A DNA stretch of 20,268 bases from an uncultured Clostridia bacterium. GTDB taxonomy: Bacteria > Bacillota > Clostridia > Christensenellales > CAG-1252. Of the stretch, positions 7,310 to 14,574 are shown piece after piece. The stretch is from assembly GCA_946626795.1 (NCBI GenBank), contig CAMOUZ010000010.1:1-20268 (forward strand), in the 5' to 3' direction. A program made the translations under genes and the position numbers. The notes below the pieces were generated by a model. The model was not told where the DNA came from. It saw only the letters and a program-made list of their open reading frames with translations, and ran no database searches. Within the stretch, counting starts at the first letter, position 1, and each line of letters starts with the position of its first letter.

Positions 7310-9100
7310 ATGAACATTACTTCGGACATCAAATACGTAGGCGTGAACGACCGGGAAATCGATCTCTTCGAGGGACAATACGACGTGCCGAACGGCATGG
7401 CTTATAATTCTTACGTAGTCGCGGACTATAAGATCGCTGTCATGGACACCGTGGACGCCCGTTTCGGGCACGAATGGTTGGACAATATCGCCGCCGCCAC
7501 GGGCGGGAAAAACCCCGATTATCTCATCGTGCAACACATGGAGCCCGACCATTCCGGCAATATCCTGACCTTTATGAAGACCTATCCCAACGCGACGGTG
7601 GTCTCCTCTCAGAAGGCTTTCGCGATGATGAAGAACTTCTTCGGACAGGAATTCGAGGACAGGCGCATCGTCGTGGGCGAAGGCGACACCCTCCCCCTCG
7701 GCAGACACGTCCTGCATTTCGTGACGGCGCCGATGGTGCATTGGCCGGAAGTCATCGTCACCTACGACGCCTTCGACAAGGTGCTTTTCTCCGCGGACGG
7801 CTTCGGCAAATTCGGCGCGCTGGACGCGGACGAGGATTGGGCTTGCGAAGCAAGAAGATATTATTTCGGCATCGTGGGGAAATACGGCGCGCAGGTGCAG
7901 GCGCTCTTAAAGAAAGCGGCGGTGCTGGACATCAAGACGATCTGCCCCCTGCACGGTCCCATTCTCAAAGAGAACCTCGGCTATTATCTCAATCTTTATA
8001 ACATTTGGTCCTCGTACGGCGTGGAGACCGAAGGCATCTTCATCGCCTATACCTCCGTCTACGGTCACACCAAGGCGGCGGTGCAGCTCCTCGCGGAGAA
8101 GCTCAAAGCGAAAGGCTGCCCGAAAGTGTCGGTCTGCGACCTTGCGAGAGAGGACATGGCGGAAGCTGTCGAAGACGCTTTCCGTTACGGCAAGATCGTC
8201 CTCGCCACCACCACCTACAACGCGGACATCTTCCCCTATATGCGCACCTTCATCGAACATCTCACCGAACGCGGCTATCGGAATCGCACCATCGCCCTCA
8301 TCGAAAACGGCAGCTGGGCGCCTCTCGCCGCGAAAGTGATGAAAGAGCTCTTTGCGGAGAGCAAGAATATCACCTTCGTGGAGCCTGTCATTCGTCTGAC
8401 TTCCGCGATGAACGATCTCACGAAAGACGCCATCGAGAAGGTCTCGGACGAGCTCTGCGCGGACTATCTCGCGCGCGGCGACGCCACGGCGAACAAGAAT
8501 GACCTCAAAGCGCTCTTCAATATCGGCTACGGGCTTTACGTCGTCACCTCCAATGACGGCAAGAAAGACAATGGGCTCATCGTGAACACCGTTTCGCAGG
8601 TCACGAGCACGCCGAACCGCGTGGCGGTCACCATTAATAAGCAAAATTATTCCCATCACGTTATCAAGCAGACGGGCAAGATGAACTTAAACTGCCTCTC
8701 CGTGGACGCGCCCTTCTCGGTCTTCGAGAATTTCGGCTTCCGCAGCGGCAGAAACGCGGACAAATTCGAGGGATGGGAGACCTATCGCAGCGACAACGGT
8801 CTCGTCTTCCTGCCCCGTTATATCAACAGCTTCCTCTCCCTCGCCGTGGAACAATACGTGGATCTCGGCACGCACGGGATGTTCATCTGCTCTGTGACGG
8901 AGGCGCGCGTGATCTCTGCGCTCGAAACCATGACCTACACCTATTATCAAAAGAACGTCAAACCCAAGCCCCAAACCGAGGGCAAGAAGGGCTTCGTCTG
9001 CAAGATCTGCGGCTATATCTACGAGGGCGACACCCTCCCCGAGGACATCGTCTGCCCCCTCTGCAAGCACGGCGCGGCGGACTTCGAGCCCATCAAATAA
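7310..9100 (+). CDS. Four-domain flavodiiron protein (MBL-flavodoxin-flavin reductase-rubredoxin)
   Basis: 596-residue cytoplasmic protein expected to reduce O2 to water or NO to N2O. Start chosen at 7310, after GGAGG at 7301-7305. The metallo-beta-lactamase-like domain (about 1-240) keeps all diiron ligands: H76-x-E78-x-D80-H81, H144 (MVHWPE), D163 (SADGFG) and H215 (CPLHGP). The flavodoxin domain (about 243-390) has the FMN-loop sequence AYTSVYGHTKA. A flavin-reductase-like domain follows at about 398-550 (NIGYGLYVVTSN...GLIVNTVSQVT). The C-terminal rubredoxin has C564, C567, C582 and C585 with a loop about half the usual length. Simple FprA proteins stop after the flavodoxin domain. The added modules resemble the Moorella Hrb rubredoxin-flavin reductase fused in cis, so electrons could pass within one polypeptide. 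First gene of a three-gene operon. Confidence 0.93.
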   Translation: MNITSDIKYVGVNDREIDLFEGQYDVPNGMAYNSYVVADYKIAVMDTVDARFGHEWLDNIAAATGGKNPDYLIVQHMEPDHSGNILTFMKTYPNATVVSSQKAFAMMKNFFGQEFEDRRIVVGEGDTLPLGRHVLHFVTAPMVHWPEVIVTYDAFDKVLFSADGFGKFGALDADEDWACEARRYYFGIVGKYGAQVQALLKKAAVLDIKTICPLHGPILKENLGYYLNLYNIWSSYGVETEGIFIAYTSVYGHTKAAVQLLAEKLKAKGCPKVSVCDLAREDMAEAVEDAFRYGKIVLATTTYNADIFPYMRTFIEHLTERGYRNRTIALIENGSWAPLAAKVMKELFAESKNITFVEPVIRLTSAMNDLTKDAIEKVSDELCADYLARGDATANKNDLKALFNIGYGLYVVTSNDGKKDNGLIVNTVSQVTSTPNRVAVTINKQNYSHHVIKQTGKMNLNCLSVDAPFSVFENFGFRSGRNADKFEGWETYRSDNGLVFLPRYINSFLSLAVEQYVDLGTHGMFICSVTEARVISALETMTYTYYQKNVKPKPQTEGKKGFVCKICGYIYEGDTLPEDIVCPLCKHGAADFEPIK

Positions 9101-9110
9101 GGAGGCGCGT

Positions 9111-9413
9111 ATGCTGAAAATCCGTTATTGCGTTAATGGCGAATTAAAAGAGGACGACCCCCTTGTCGACATCACGCAAGGCTTCTATTTCAGATTTCTG
9201 GAATACGTGACGGACGAGAAGGGCAGGCAGGGCGCGAAATTTCTCGCCTATGGCTCCGAGGGCTATGACTTCAAATACGAAAGCGAGGAATTCACCCTCT
9301 TCCCCGGCGACATCTATAAAGGAATATGGAGCACGGAAGAGGAAGACGGACCCACGGATTGGTACGAAAAATCCTATTGTTACACCGTACAGCTCGTGGA
9401 AACGGAGGACTGA
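9111..9413 (+). CDS. Uncharacterised acidic protein in the flavodiiron operon
   Basis: 100 residues; I do not recognise the family. GGAGG (9101-9105) begins directly after the preceding stop codon, and the ATG follows five bases later, so it is co-transcribed with the flavodiiron gene and translated in its own right. There is no signal peptide or membrane segment. It is strongly acidic and rich in aromatic residues (Y and F), with two cysteines (C7 and C90) and no CxxC or HxxxH motif. The predicted pattern is mainly beta strand. Its place between an electron acceptor and a rubredoxin suggests a role in the same oxygen/NO defence, but no function can be assigned from sequence. Confidence 0.8.
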   Translation: MLKIRYCVNGELKEDDPLVDITQGFYFRFLEYVTDEKGRQGAKFLAYGSEGYDFKYESEEFTLFPGDIYKGIWSTEEEDGPTDWYEKSYCYTVQLVETED

Positions 9414-9436
9414 TGATCGGGAAATCCCGAGATCAT
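9413..9436 (+). other. Intercistronic hairpin before the rubredoxin gene
   Basis: ATGAT-CGGG (9413-9421) pairs with CCCG (9426-9429) and ATCAT (9432-9436), leaving a four-base loop and a two-base AG bulge. There is no following T-run, so it is not a terminator. It could protect or process the mRNA and thereby set the rubredoxin level apart from the two upstream genes. Confidence 0.5.
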
Positions 9437-9463
9437 AGATCATAAAAAAAGGAGGATATCTTA

Positions 9464-9616
9464 ATGAAATACGTATGTACACTTTGCGGCTGGGAATATG
9501 ACGAGGCGCTCGGTGATCCCGAGAACGGGATCGCGCCGGGCACGAAATTCGAGGATCTTCCCGACGATTTCGCTTGCCCTCTCTGCGGCGCGGGAAAAGA
9601 AGATTTCAATAACTGA
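9464..9616 (+). CDS. Rubredoxin
   Basis: 50-residue one-iron electron carrier, read directly from the DNA. Two cysteine pairs, C5-x2-C8 and C38-x2-C41, hold the FeS4 site. The spacing of 29 residues between the pairs and the sequences NGIAPGTKFEDLPDD (21-35) and CPLCG are those of canonical rubredoxins, unlike the shortened rubredoxin at the end of the flavodiiron protein. GGAGG at 9451-9455 precedes the ATG at normal distance. As the last gene of the operon it most likely delivers electrons to the flavodiiron protein or to a peroxide-reducing partner elsewhere. Confidence 0.97.
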   Translation: MKYVCTLCGWEYDEALGDPENGIAPGTKFEDLPDDFACPLCGAGKEDFNN

Positions 9617-9631
9617 CGCGAAGAAAGGACA

Positions 9632-9664
9632 AAAAAAAAGGGAGCGGAAACGCTCCTTTTTTTT
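9632..9664. terminator. Bidirectional intrinsic terminator
   Basis: Stem GGAGCG (9641-9646) and CGCTCC (9651-9656) with a GAAA tetraloop, flanked by an A-run on the left and eight T residues on the right. The flanking runs extend the stem and make it a terminator in both directions, serving the rubredoxin operon and the convergent galacturonidase gene. Confidence 0.92.
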
Positions 9665-9682
9665 CTTTCTTTTGATCGGATA

Positions 9683-11083
9683 TTACTTGATCTTCGCGTA
9701 ATCGGGAAGGTACTTCGCGGTGTTTCTGACCATTTGATCGAAGAGCTCGCGGGAATCCTTCAAGGGGATATTCACGTTCGCGTCATTCGCGAAAGCGCGA
9801 TATGCAAGCTCGTAGTCACCCGTGATCGCCGCTTCGAGGGTGAGCTGCTGCTCATACACCACTCTGCGCACAAGGGAGTCTACGCCCTTCGGGAGCGGAC
9901 CCGCGCAAATGGGCTGGACGCCGCGCGGCGAGAAGGATGCATTCGTCTCCACCACGACGCCGAGCGGGAGATCGGGGATCTGACCTTGATTCGGCAGGTT
10001 CACGTTGGTCACGATGGGATGCAAGCCGAGGATCGCCTTCATCTGGCGAACGCCCTCTTCGCCCGTCACGCGGATCTCGAATTTTTCTTCGCCGGAGAGG
10101 AGCTTCTCCGTCTTCTCGATCTTCTTTTTGAGGTCGTCACGCCTCCAATCCACGGTGGTGAGACCGAACTTCCAAGCTTTCACGGTCTCGGGATCTTTGA
10201 GATACCATTCGCCCGGGCAGAACTCGGCGAGGTGTCTGTCGCCCGCCGCCGCGATGACGCCGTATCTCTTGAAGAGATCGAACTTCACGCGCTCCGCGCT
10301 GACGAAGGTATTATTCATCCAATGGGTGGAAGAATCCACGATATAGCCTTCCTCATAATGCTTATCCACAAACTCGGCATAGATCGGCATAAGGTCCTCA
10401 TTGTGATATTTCGCCTCGGTGATCCAAGTGAAGTGATTCACGCCGAGCACGTTGATATTCACCTCTTCCCTTTCGAGGAATTTGCCGTATTTCTCTTGAT
10501 AAGCAAGGCCGAGGATCTTCTGCGTACCGAACACTTCGTGGCAGCAGCCGAACGCCTTGATCTTGGGGAAATACGCATAAAGCGCCGCCGTGCAGAGGCT
10601 CATCGGGTTCGTATAATTGATGACCCACGCCTCGGGGCAACACTTCGCGATGCCTTCCGCGATGACTTTATACATCGGGATGGTGCGGAGCGCTCTGACA
10701 ATACCGCCGGGGCCCACGCTGTCGCCCACAGACTGATAAATGCCGTATTTCTCGGGGAGATGCACGTCGCTCTCCATCTCATCGAACGTCCCGGGCAGGA
10801 TGCTGATGACCACGAAATTTGCGTCTTGGAGCGCCTCTTCGAGGGTCTCCACCGCCTTATAATGCCATTTTCCGAGCACGTCCTCTCTGTCATAGATGCC
10901 GTTACCGATGGTCTCATTCGCCTTCGCCGCCGCGAAATCGATGTCATAAAGATAGACCGTGCCGCTCATCGCCGCTTCTTGCGCGAGATCGCTCATGAGG
11001 CCGCGCGCCCAGCCTCTCGAACCGCCGCCGACATACGCGATCTTGACGTTTTCCACTTTCTTTCCGTTATCAACGTATTTCAT
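9683..11083 (-). CDS. lplD: GH4 alpha-galacturonidase (LplD type)
   Basis: 466-residue NAD- and Mn-dependent glycoside hydrolase of family 4, cytoplasmic, which would release galacturonic acid from short pectin fragments. The NAD-binding loop is VGGGSRGWA (18-26). Other family marks are NYTNP (156-160) and GVNHFTW (214-220). The metal-site motif is CHEV (181-184), which distinguishes LplD-type alpha-galacturonidases from the alpha-glucosidases and alpha-galactosidases of GH4; that assignment rests on the published motif rule. AGGAG (11094-11090) precedes the ATG. The gene stands alone, divergent from an AraC regulator and bounded by a terminator; no transporter or other pectin gene lies in the window, so uptake must be encoded elsewhere. 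Confidence 0.88.
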   Translation of the reverse strand: MKYVDNGKKVENVKIAYVGGGSRGWARGLMSDLAQEAAMSGTVYLYDIDFAAAKANETIGNGIYDREDVLGKWHYKAVETLEEALQDANFVVISILPGTFDEMESDVHLPEKYGIYQSVGDSVGPGGIVRALRTIPMYKVIAEGIAKCCPEAWVINYTNPMSLCTAALYAYFPKIKAFGCCHEVFGTQKILGLAYQEKYGKFLEREEVNINVLGVNHFTWITEAKYHNEDLMPIYAEFVDKHYEEGYIVDSSTHWMNNTFVSAERVKFDLFKRYGVIAAAGDRHLAEFCPGEWYLKDPETVKAWKFGLTTVDWRRDDLKKKIEKTEKLLSGEEKFEIRVTGEEGVRQMKAILGLHPIVTNVNLPNQGQIPDLPLGVVVETNASFSPRGVQPICAGPLPKGVDSLVRRVVYEQQLTLEAAITGDYELAYRAFANDANVNIPLKDSRELFDQMVRNTAKYLPDYAKIK

Positions 11084-11112
11084 ACCAAGCTCCTTTTTTT
11101 GTTTCTGCCACT

Positions 11113-11177
11113 ATTATACGTCTTCCACATATCCATATTTATATAAAAAATCCCAACAATCTCGCAAAAACACATAT
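11113..11177 (-). promoter_or_regulatory. lplD promoter, probably activator-dependent
   Basis: A perfect minus-strand TATAAT (11118-11113) lies about 30 bases ahead of the lplD start, but the -35 position (around 11136-11141, TAAATA-like) is poor, as often seen where an AraC-family activator is needed. The heptamer CACATAT occurs twice, at 11126-11132 and 11171-11177, in the same orientation. These are candidate regulator half-sites only. Confidence 0.45.
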
Positions 11178-11194
11178 AAATTATAATATCTTCA

Positions 11195-11224
11195 TTGACA
11201 TTTCCCGAAGCGACATTGTAAAAT
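11195..11224 (+). promoter_or_regulatory. Promoter of the AraC-type regulator gene
   Basis: TTGACA (11195-11200), an 18-base spacer and TAAAAT (11219-11224). The predicted start near 11231 gives a leader of only about 14 bases that begins right at the GGAGGA ribosome site (11232-11237). Confidence 0.6.
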
Positions 11225-11244
11225 CGAAAACGGAGGAAACGGCG

Positions 11245-12051
11245 ATGGAGAGATTTCTCAAAATAGAAGAACTGCAAATGACGAACAATATGGCGATGCC
11301 GAGCCTGCATTCGCATCCTTATTACGAGATCTATTTCCTCTATGAAGGCAAGCGCGTGCTTTTCTTCGAGAATAAACTCTTCGAGGTGGAAGCGCCCGTG
11401 GTGCTCGTCGTCCCCCCGCATAAGATGCATAAGACAGAGGGCGGAAAATTCAAGCGCATTAACCTTTACGTCACCGCGAATTACCTCGACGACTTCCAGC
11501 GTGACGTCCTCGAAGGACTGCAACTCTCCCCCGTCCGCCTCGGCGCAGAGCAGGCCGATGACCTCCTCGAAATCTTAAAGACTTACGAGACGCTTTCCCC
11601 GTCGGACAAAAATTTCCAAGAGATCCAAAAGGCGAAATTCGCTTATTTCATCCTCACCTTATATACTTTCACGCGCAATACCGAGCCTCTCCTCGCCACG
11701 GGATCCCCCTCGGCGTCCCCCTTGGTGATCGGAGCAATTAACTATATGAACGCGAATTACAGCGACGATTTTTCCTTGGACGATCTCTGTCGTGAGCTTT
11801 ATACGAGCAAACAAACGCTGATCTATCATTTCAAGAAACACCTCGACTGCTCCCCGATGCATTTCCTTCTGAATCTCCGCATGACGAAAGTCAAAGAGCG
11901 CCTCGTCACCACGAACGACAGCATAGAGGAGATCGCGGACAGCTGCGGCTTCTCCTCGGGGAATTATCTCGCCTTGATCTTCAAGCGGAAAGAGGGGGTC
12001 TCCCCCGGAGCGTATCGCTCCAAGAGCCGTGCCTATTTCCATACGGTGTGA
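11245..12051 (+). CDS. AraC family transcriptional regulator
   Basis: 268-residue sensor-regulator. The N-terminal part (about 1-100) is a cupin-type ligand pocket with HSHPYYEIYFLYEG (22-35). The C-terminal part (about 165-265) holds two helix-turn-helix motifs: DDLCRELYTSKQTLIYHFKK, and EEIADSCGFSSGNYLALIFKR followed by G-V-S-P-G-A-Y-R. GGAGGA lies eight bases ahead of the ATG. It is transcribed away from lplD across a 161-base gap, so it most likely controls lplD in response to a uronic acid or a pectin-derived sugar; the ligand is inferred from that neighbour only. Confidence 0.93.
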   Translation: MERFLKIEELQMTNNMAMPSLHSHPYYEIYFLYEGKRVLFFENKLFEVEAPVVLVVPPHKMHKTEGGKFKRINLYVTANYLDDFQRDVLEGLQLSPVRLGAEQADDLLEILKTYETLSPSDKNFQEIQKAKFAYFILTLYTFTRNTEPLLATGSPSASPLVIGAINYMNANYSDDFSLDDLCRELYTSKQTLIYHFKKHLDCSPMHFLLNLRMTKVKERLVTTNDSIEEIADSCGFSSGNYLALIFKRKEGVSPGAYRSKSRAYFHTV

Positions 12052-12052
12052 G

Positions 12053-12556
12053 ATGAAAAAAGCTGTCGAAGAGAGTGTGCGGCATTCCTTCCCGCCCATT
12101 TACGACGCGCATTCCCGCGTCCTCATCCTCGGGAGCCTGCCATCCGTGGCTTCGCGCGAGGCGGATTTTTATTATATGCACCCGCAAAACCGTTTTTGGC
12201 GCGTGATGAGCGCCCTCCTCGGAGAGGACTTCACCCTTCTTTCCGCAAAAGAGAAGACCGCCGCCCTCCTGAAAAAGGGCGTTGCGCTCTATGACGTCGT
12301 CCTCTCCTGCCGCATCACAGGCTCGGGCGACGCCTCCATAAAAAACGTGGAATATGCGGATATTCCTTCTATTCTGGAGAAATCAAACGTTCGAAAGATC
12401 TTGCTGAACGGGCAAAAAGCCTATGCCCTTTTCAAAAAAGGCTTCCCCTGTCTTACAGAGAAAGCCATTCTTCTTCCCTCCACCTCGCCCGCGAATGCGA
12501 AATGCGGGTTTGACGCGCTCCTTCGCGCTTGGAAGGAGGGTTTTTCGGCGGAATAA
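12053..12556 (+). CDS. DNA glycosylase, uracil-DNA glycosylase superfamily (hypoxanthine/deoxyinosine type)
   Basis: 167-residue base-excision repair enzyme. Motif 1 is GSLPSVASREADFYY (27-41) followed by MHPQNRFW (42-49), and motif 2 is LPSTSPANA (141-149). This combination fits the family 6 hypoxanthine-DNA glycosylases, which remove deaminated adenine and act weakly or not at all on uracil. The ATG lies one base after the stop of the AraC gene and has no clear ribosome site, so translation probably depends on ribosomes finishing the regulator. A GTG start at 12029, overlapping the regulator, is possible but less likely. Its partnership with a sugar regulator is odd and may be only positional. 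Confidence 0.85.
   Translation: MKKAVEESVRHSFPPIYDAHSRVLILGSLPSVASREADFYYMHPQNRFWRVMSALLGEDFTLLSAKEKTAALLKKGVALYDVVLSCRITGSGDASIKNVEYADIPSILEKSNVRKILLNGQKAYALFKKGFPCLTEKAILLPSTSPANAKCGFDALLRAWKEGFSAE
12518..12545 (+). terminator. Possible terminator embedded in the 3' end of the glycosylase gene
   Basis: CTCCTTC (12518-12524) pairs with GAAGGAG (12532-12538) over a seven-base loop and is followed by GG and TTTTT (12541-12545). The T-run ends nine bases before the stop codon at 12554-12556. If it works as a terminator much of the mRNA would lack a stop codon, so it may be a chance structure. A second weak stem, GGCGG/CCGCC (12547-12562), spans the stop codon. Confidence 0.35.
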
Positions 12557-12565
12557 GCCGCCTCT

Positions 12566-13006
12566 CTATTTTCTTCCCGTAGAACCGAAGCCTCCCGCGC
12601 CGCGCTCGGTCTCGGAGAGGCTGTCCGTCTCTTCGATCTCCGCCGTGAGGTAAGGCACGATGACGAGCTGGGCGACCCTTTCGCCCGCGAGGACCTCCGT
12701 GGGGACGGAGCCGTGATTATGGAGGGCGACCATGATCTCGCCGCGATAATCCGAGTCGATCACGCCCACTTTATTCGCGGGGGCAAGTCCCCTTTTCGTG
12801 GCGAGCCCGCTTCGCGCAAAGACAAGTCCGACATATCCCTCGGGGATCTCCGCCGCAATGCCTGTATGGACGAGGACGGTCTCTCCCGCAAGAATGCCGA
12901 GGCTCTCCCCTTCGAGAAGAGCGTAAAGGTCCGCGCCCGCGGCCCTCTCCGAGCCGTAGGTGGGAAGAATGGCGCGTGAATCCAATTTTTTGACATATAG
13001 TTTCAT
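12566..13006 (-). CDS. dut: dUTP diphosphatase (dUTPase)
   Basis: 146-residue trimeric dUTPase that converts dUTP to dUMP and diphosphate, keeping uracil out of DNA and supplying dTMP synthesis. All five motifs are visible: AGADLYA (23-29), ARSGLA (64-69), GVIDSDYRGEI (81-91) with the catalytic aspartate, GERVAQLV (108-115), and RGAGGFGSTG (135-144), the arginine-containing C-terminal arm. The length matches the family. The start overlaps the hflX stop as ATGA (13003-13006) and AAGGAG lies within the end of hflX, so the two are co-translated. Its 3' end faces the glycosylase gene with only nine bases between. Confidence 0.97.
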   Translation of the reverse strand: MKLYVKKLDSRAILPTYGSERAAGADLYALLEGESLGILAGETVLVHTGIAAEIPEGYVGLVFARSGLATKRGLAPANKVGVIDSDYRGEIMVALHNHGSVPTEVLAGERVAQLVIVPYLTAEIEETDSLSETERGAGGFGSTGRK

Positions 13007-14568
13007 ATCGTCTCCTTTTCGCCGAAGAGCGCGGTCTTGATCGTCTCTTTCAGCAGGTCTATATTCTCGCCGAATTTCGCGCTGACATAGAGTCTGCCCT
13101 CTATGCGCTCGGCTTTATCCGCTTTATTATACACCGTGATCATCGGCACGTCCTCCGCGCCGATCTCGCGGACCACCTCCTCCACCGTGCGCATCTGCGC
13201 CTCCATCTCGGGAGAGGCTGCGTCCACGACGTGGATCAAAAGGTCTGCGTATCTCACCTCGTCCAAGGTGGATTTGAAAGCTTCCACGAAGGTATGGGGC
13301 AGGTTTCTTATGAAACCGACGGTGTCCGTCATCACGTAGCTTCCCCTGTCCGTCCAAACGCTTCGGCTCACGCTGTCCAGCGTGGCGAAGAGCTTATTCT
13401 CCGCATAAAGATCGGAGCGGGAGACGGCGTTGATCAAGGTGCTCTTCCCCGCGTTCGTATAGCCGAGGAGGGTGACGCTCTTGACTCCCGTCTGCTTCCT
13501 CTTCTTCCTGCGGACGTCTCTACCGCTCTCCAAGGCGCGCAGTTTCTCCGAAATCTCCGAGATGCGCTTGCGGATATGCCTGCGATCCACTTCGAGCTTG
13601 GTCTCGCCGCCGCCGCCCATCGCATAAAGACCGCCGCGCTGACGGCTCATCGCTTCGCCCTGCCCCACGAGGAGCGGGAGAGTGTATTTCAGCCTTGCGA
13701 GCTCCACTTGGAGCCTGCCTTCCGCCGTGGTGGCGTGCTTCTTGAATATCTCGAGAATGAGGGTGCCGCGATCCAAGATGACGCGGGAGAGGCGCTCCGA
13801 GATCGCCGCGTGCTGTATGGCGCTGAGCGCCGCGTCGAAGATCACGGTGCCGGCGTCCTTGATCTGCGCTTCCATCGCGATTTCATCGATCTTGCCGCTT
13901 CCGACGTAAAAGGTGGAGTCCACGCCTGTTCGCTTCTGTTCCACCTGCCCGACAGGCTCGTAATTCGCCGTTTCGGCGAGCCTTTTGAGCTCGTAAAGCG
14001 AGGCAGCGTCCCCGAGACCCACGACGATACAGCGGTTATTCACTTTCACGGTCTCGTCGCTTCCGCGCCGTTTCCCGACCTTGTCATTCTCCACGATCTT
14101 TTCGAGGAGGGCGGCGTGATCCATCGAGGCGATCTCCACGTCCAAAAGGGAGACCCCCTTCTCTCCGAGATACGCCACCTGCATCTTCTTCGCGCCCGCA
14201 TTCGAGACGCCCACCGCCGCGATGCAGTCGTATTTCAGCTCTTTCAAGGCGGAGAGATCTGCATTCGAGAGGCGCGCCACGCCGTTCGGATGGGTGTGGA
14301 TGACGCGGATCTTGCTATTCGACGTCTCGCCGCGACGCTTCCCGAGAGGCATCGCCTCCACCTTCACGGCGTCTCCGACGGCGATGGCTTCCACTCGACC
14401 GGAGCGGCTGAGATATACGGAGATCTCCTTCCCCGTCTCCTGCGTAAAACGGCAGACGAGAGAGAGGGTCTCTTCCGAGACGAAAGAGCTCTTATCCGTA
14501 TATCCGAGGTGCTTCTCAAGCTGCCAAAGAAGGGCGCGCTTGATGCCGCTTATATTTCCGTAGATCAT
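13003..14568 (-). CDS. hflX: Ribosome-splitting GTPase HflX with N-terminal JAMM-like domain
   Basis: 521-residue GTPase that binds the large ribosomal subunit and rescues or splits stalled ribosomes, often under stress. The HflX N-domain starts at about 175 (NRCIVVGL, VGSGKIDEI), followed by a coiled-coil arm (about 325-360). The G domain has GYTNAGKST (369-377), DTVGF (415-419), NKAD (481-484) and SAK (496-498). In front, residues 1-165 form an extra domain carrying HTHPNG (91-96), S101 and D104, with E48 upstream: the E/HxHP/S-x2-D signature of JAMM/MPN+ metalloproteases, with the spacing seen in RadC. E. coli HflX, about 426 residues, lacks this domain, but related clostridial HflX proteins begin similarly (MIYGN). 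The -10 box ends six bases before the ATG, so the mRNA is probably leaderless. Confidence 0.95.
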   Translation of the reverse strand: MIYGNISGIKRALLWQLEKHLGYTDKSSFVSEETLSLVCRFTQETGKEISVYLSRSGRVEAIAVGDAVKVEAMPLGKRRGETSNSKIRVIHTHPNGVARLSNADLSALKELKYDCIAAVGVSNAGAKKMQVAYLGEKGVSLLDVEIASMDHAALLEKIVENDKVGKRRGSDETVKVNNRCIVVGLGDAASLYELKRLAETANYEPVGQVEQKRTGVDSTFYVGSGKIDEIAMEAQIKDAGTVIFDAALSAIQHAAISERLSRVILDRGTLILEIFKKHATTAEGRLQVELARLKYTLPLLVGQGEAMSRQRGGLYAMGGGGETKLEVDRRHIRKRISEISEKLRALESGRDVRRKKRKQTGVKSVTLLGYTNAGKSTLINAVSRSDLYAENKLFATLDSVSRSVWTDRGSYVMTDTVGFIRNLPHTFVEAFKSTLDEVRYADLLIHVVDAASPEMEAQMRTVEEVVREIGAEDVPMITVYNKADKAERIEGRLYVSAKFGENIDLLKETIKTALFGEKETI

Positions 14569-14574
14569 ATATTT

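Noticed and set aside
9111..9413. A ferredoxin or desulfoferrodoxin as the middle gene of the flavodiiron operon
   Set aside because: Only two cysteines, 83 residues apart, and no CxxC or histidine cluster.
9734..11146. A 470-codon open frame opposite the galacturonidase gene
   Set aside because: Antisense shadow; histidine-, arginine- and isoleucine-rich translation with no family resemblance.
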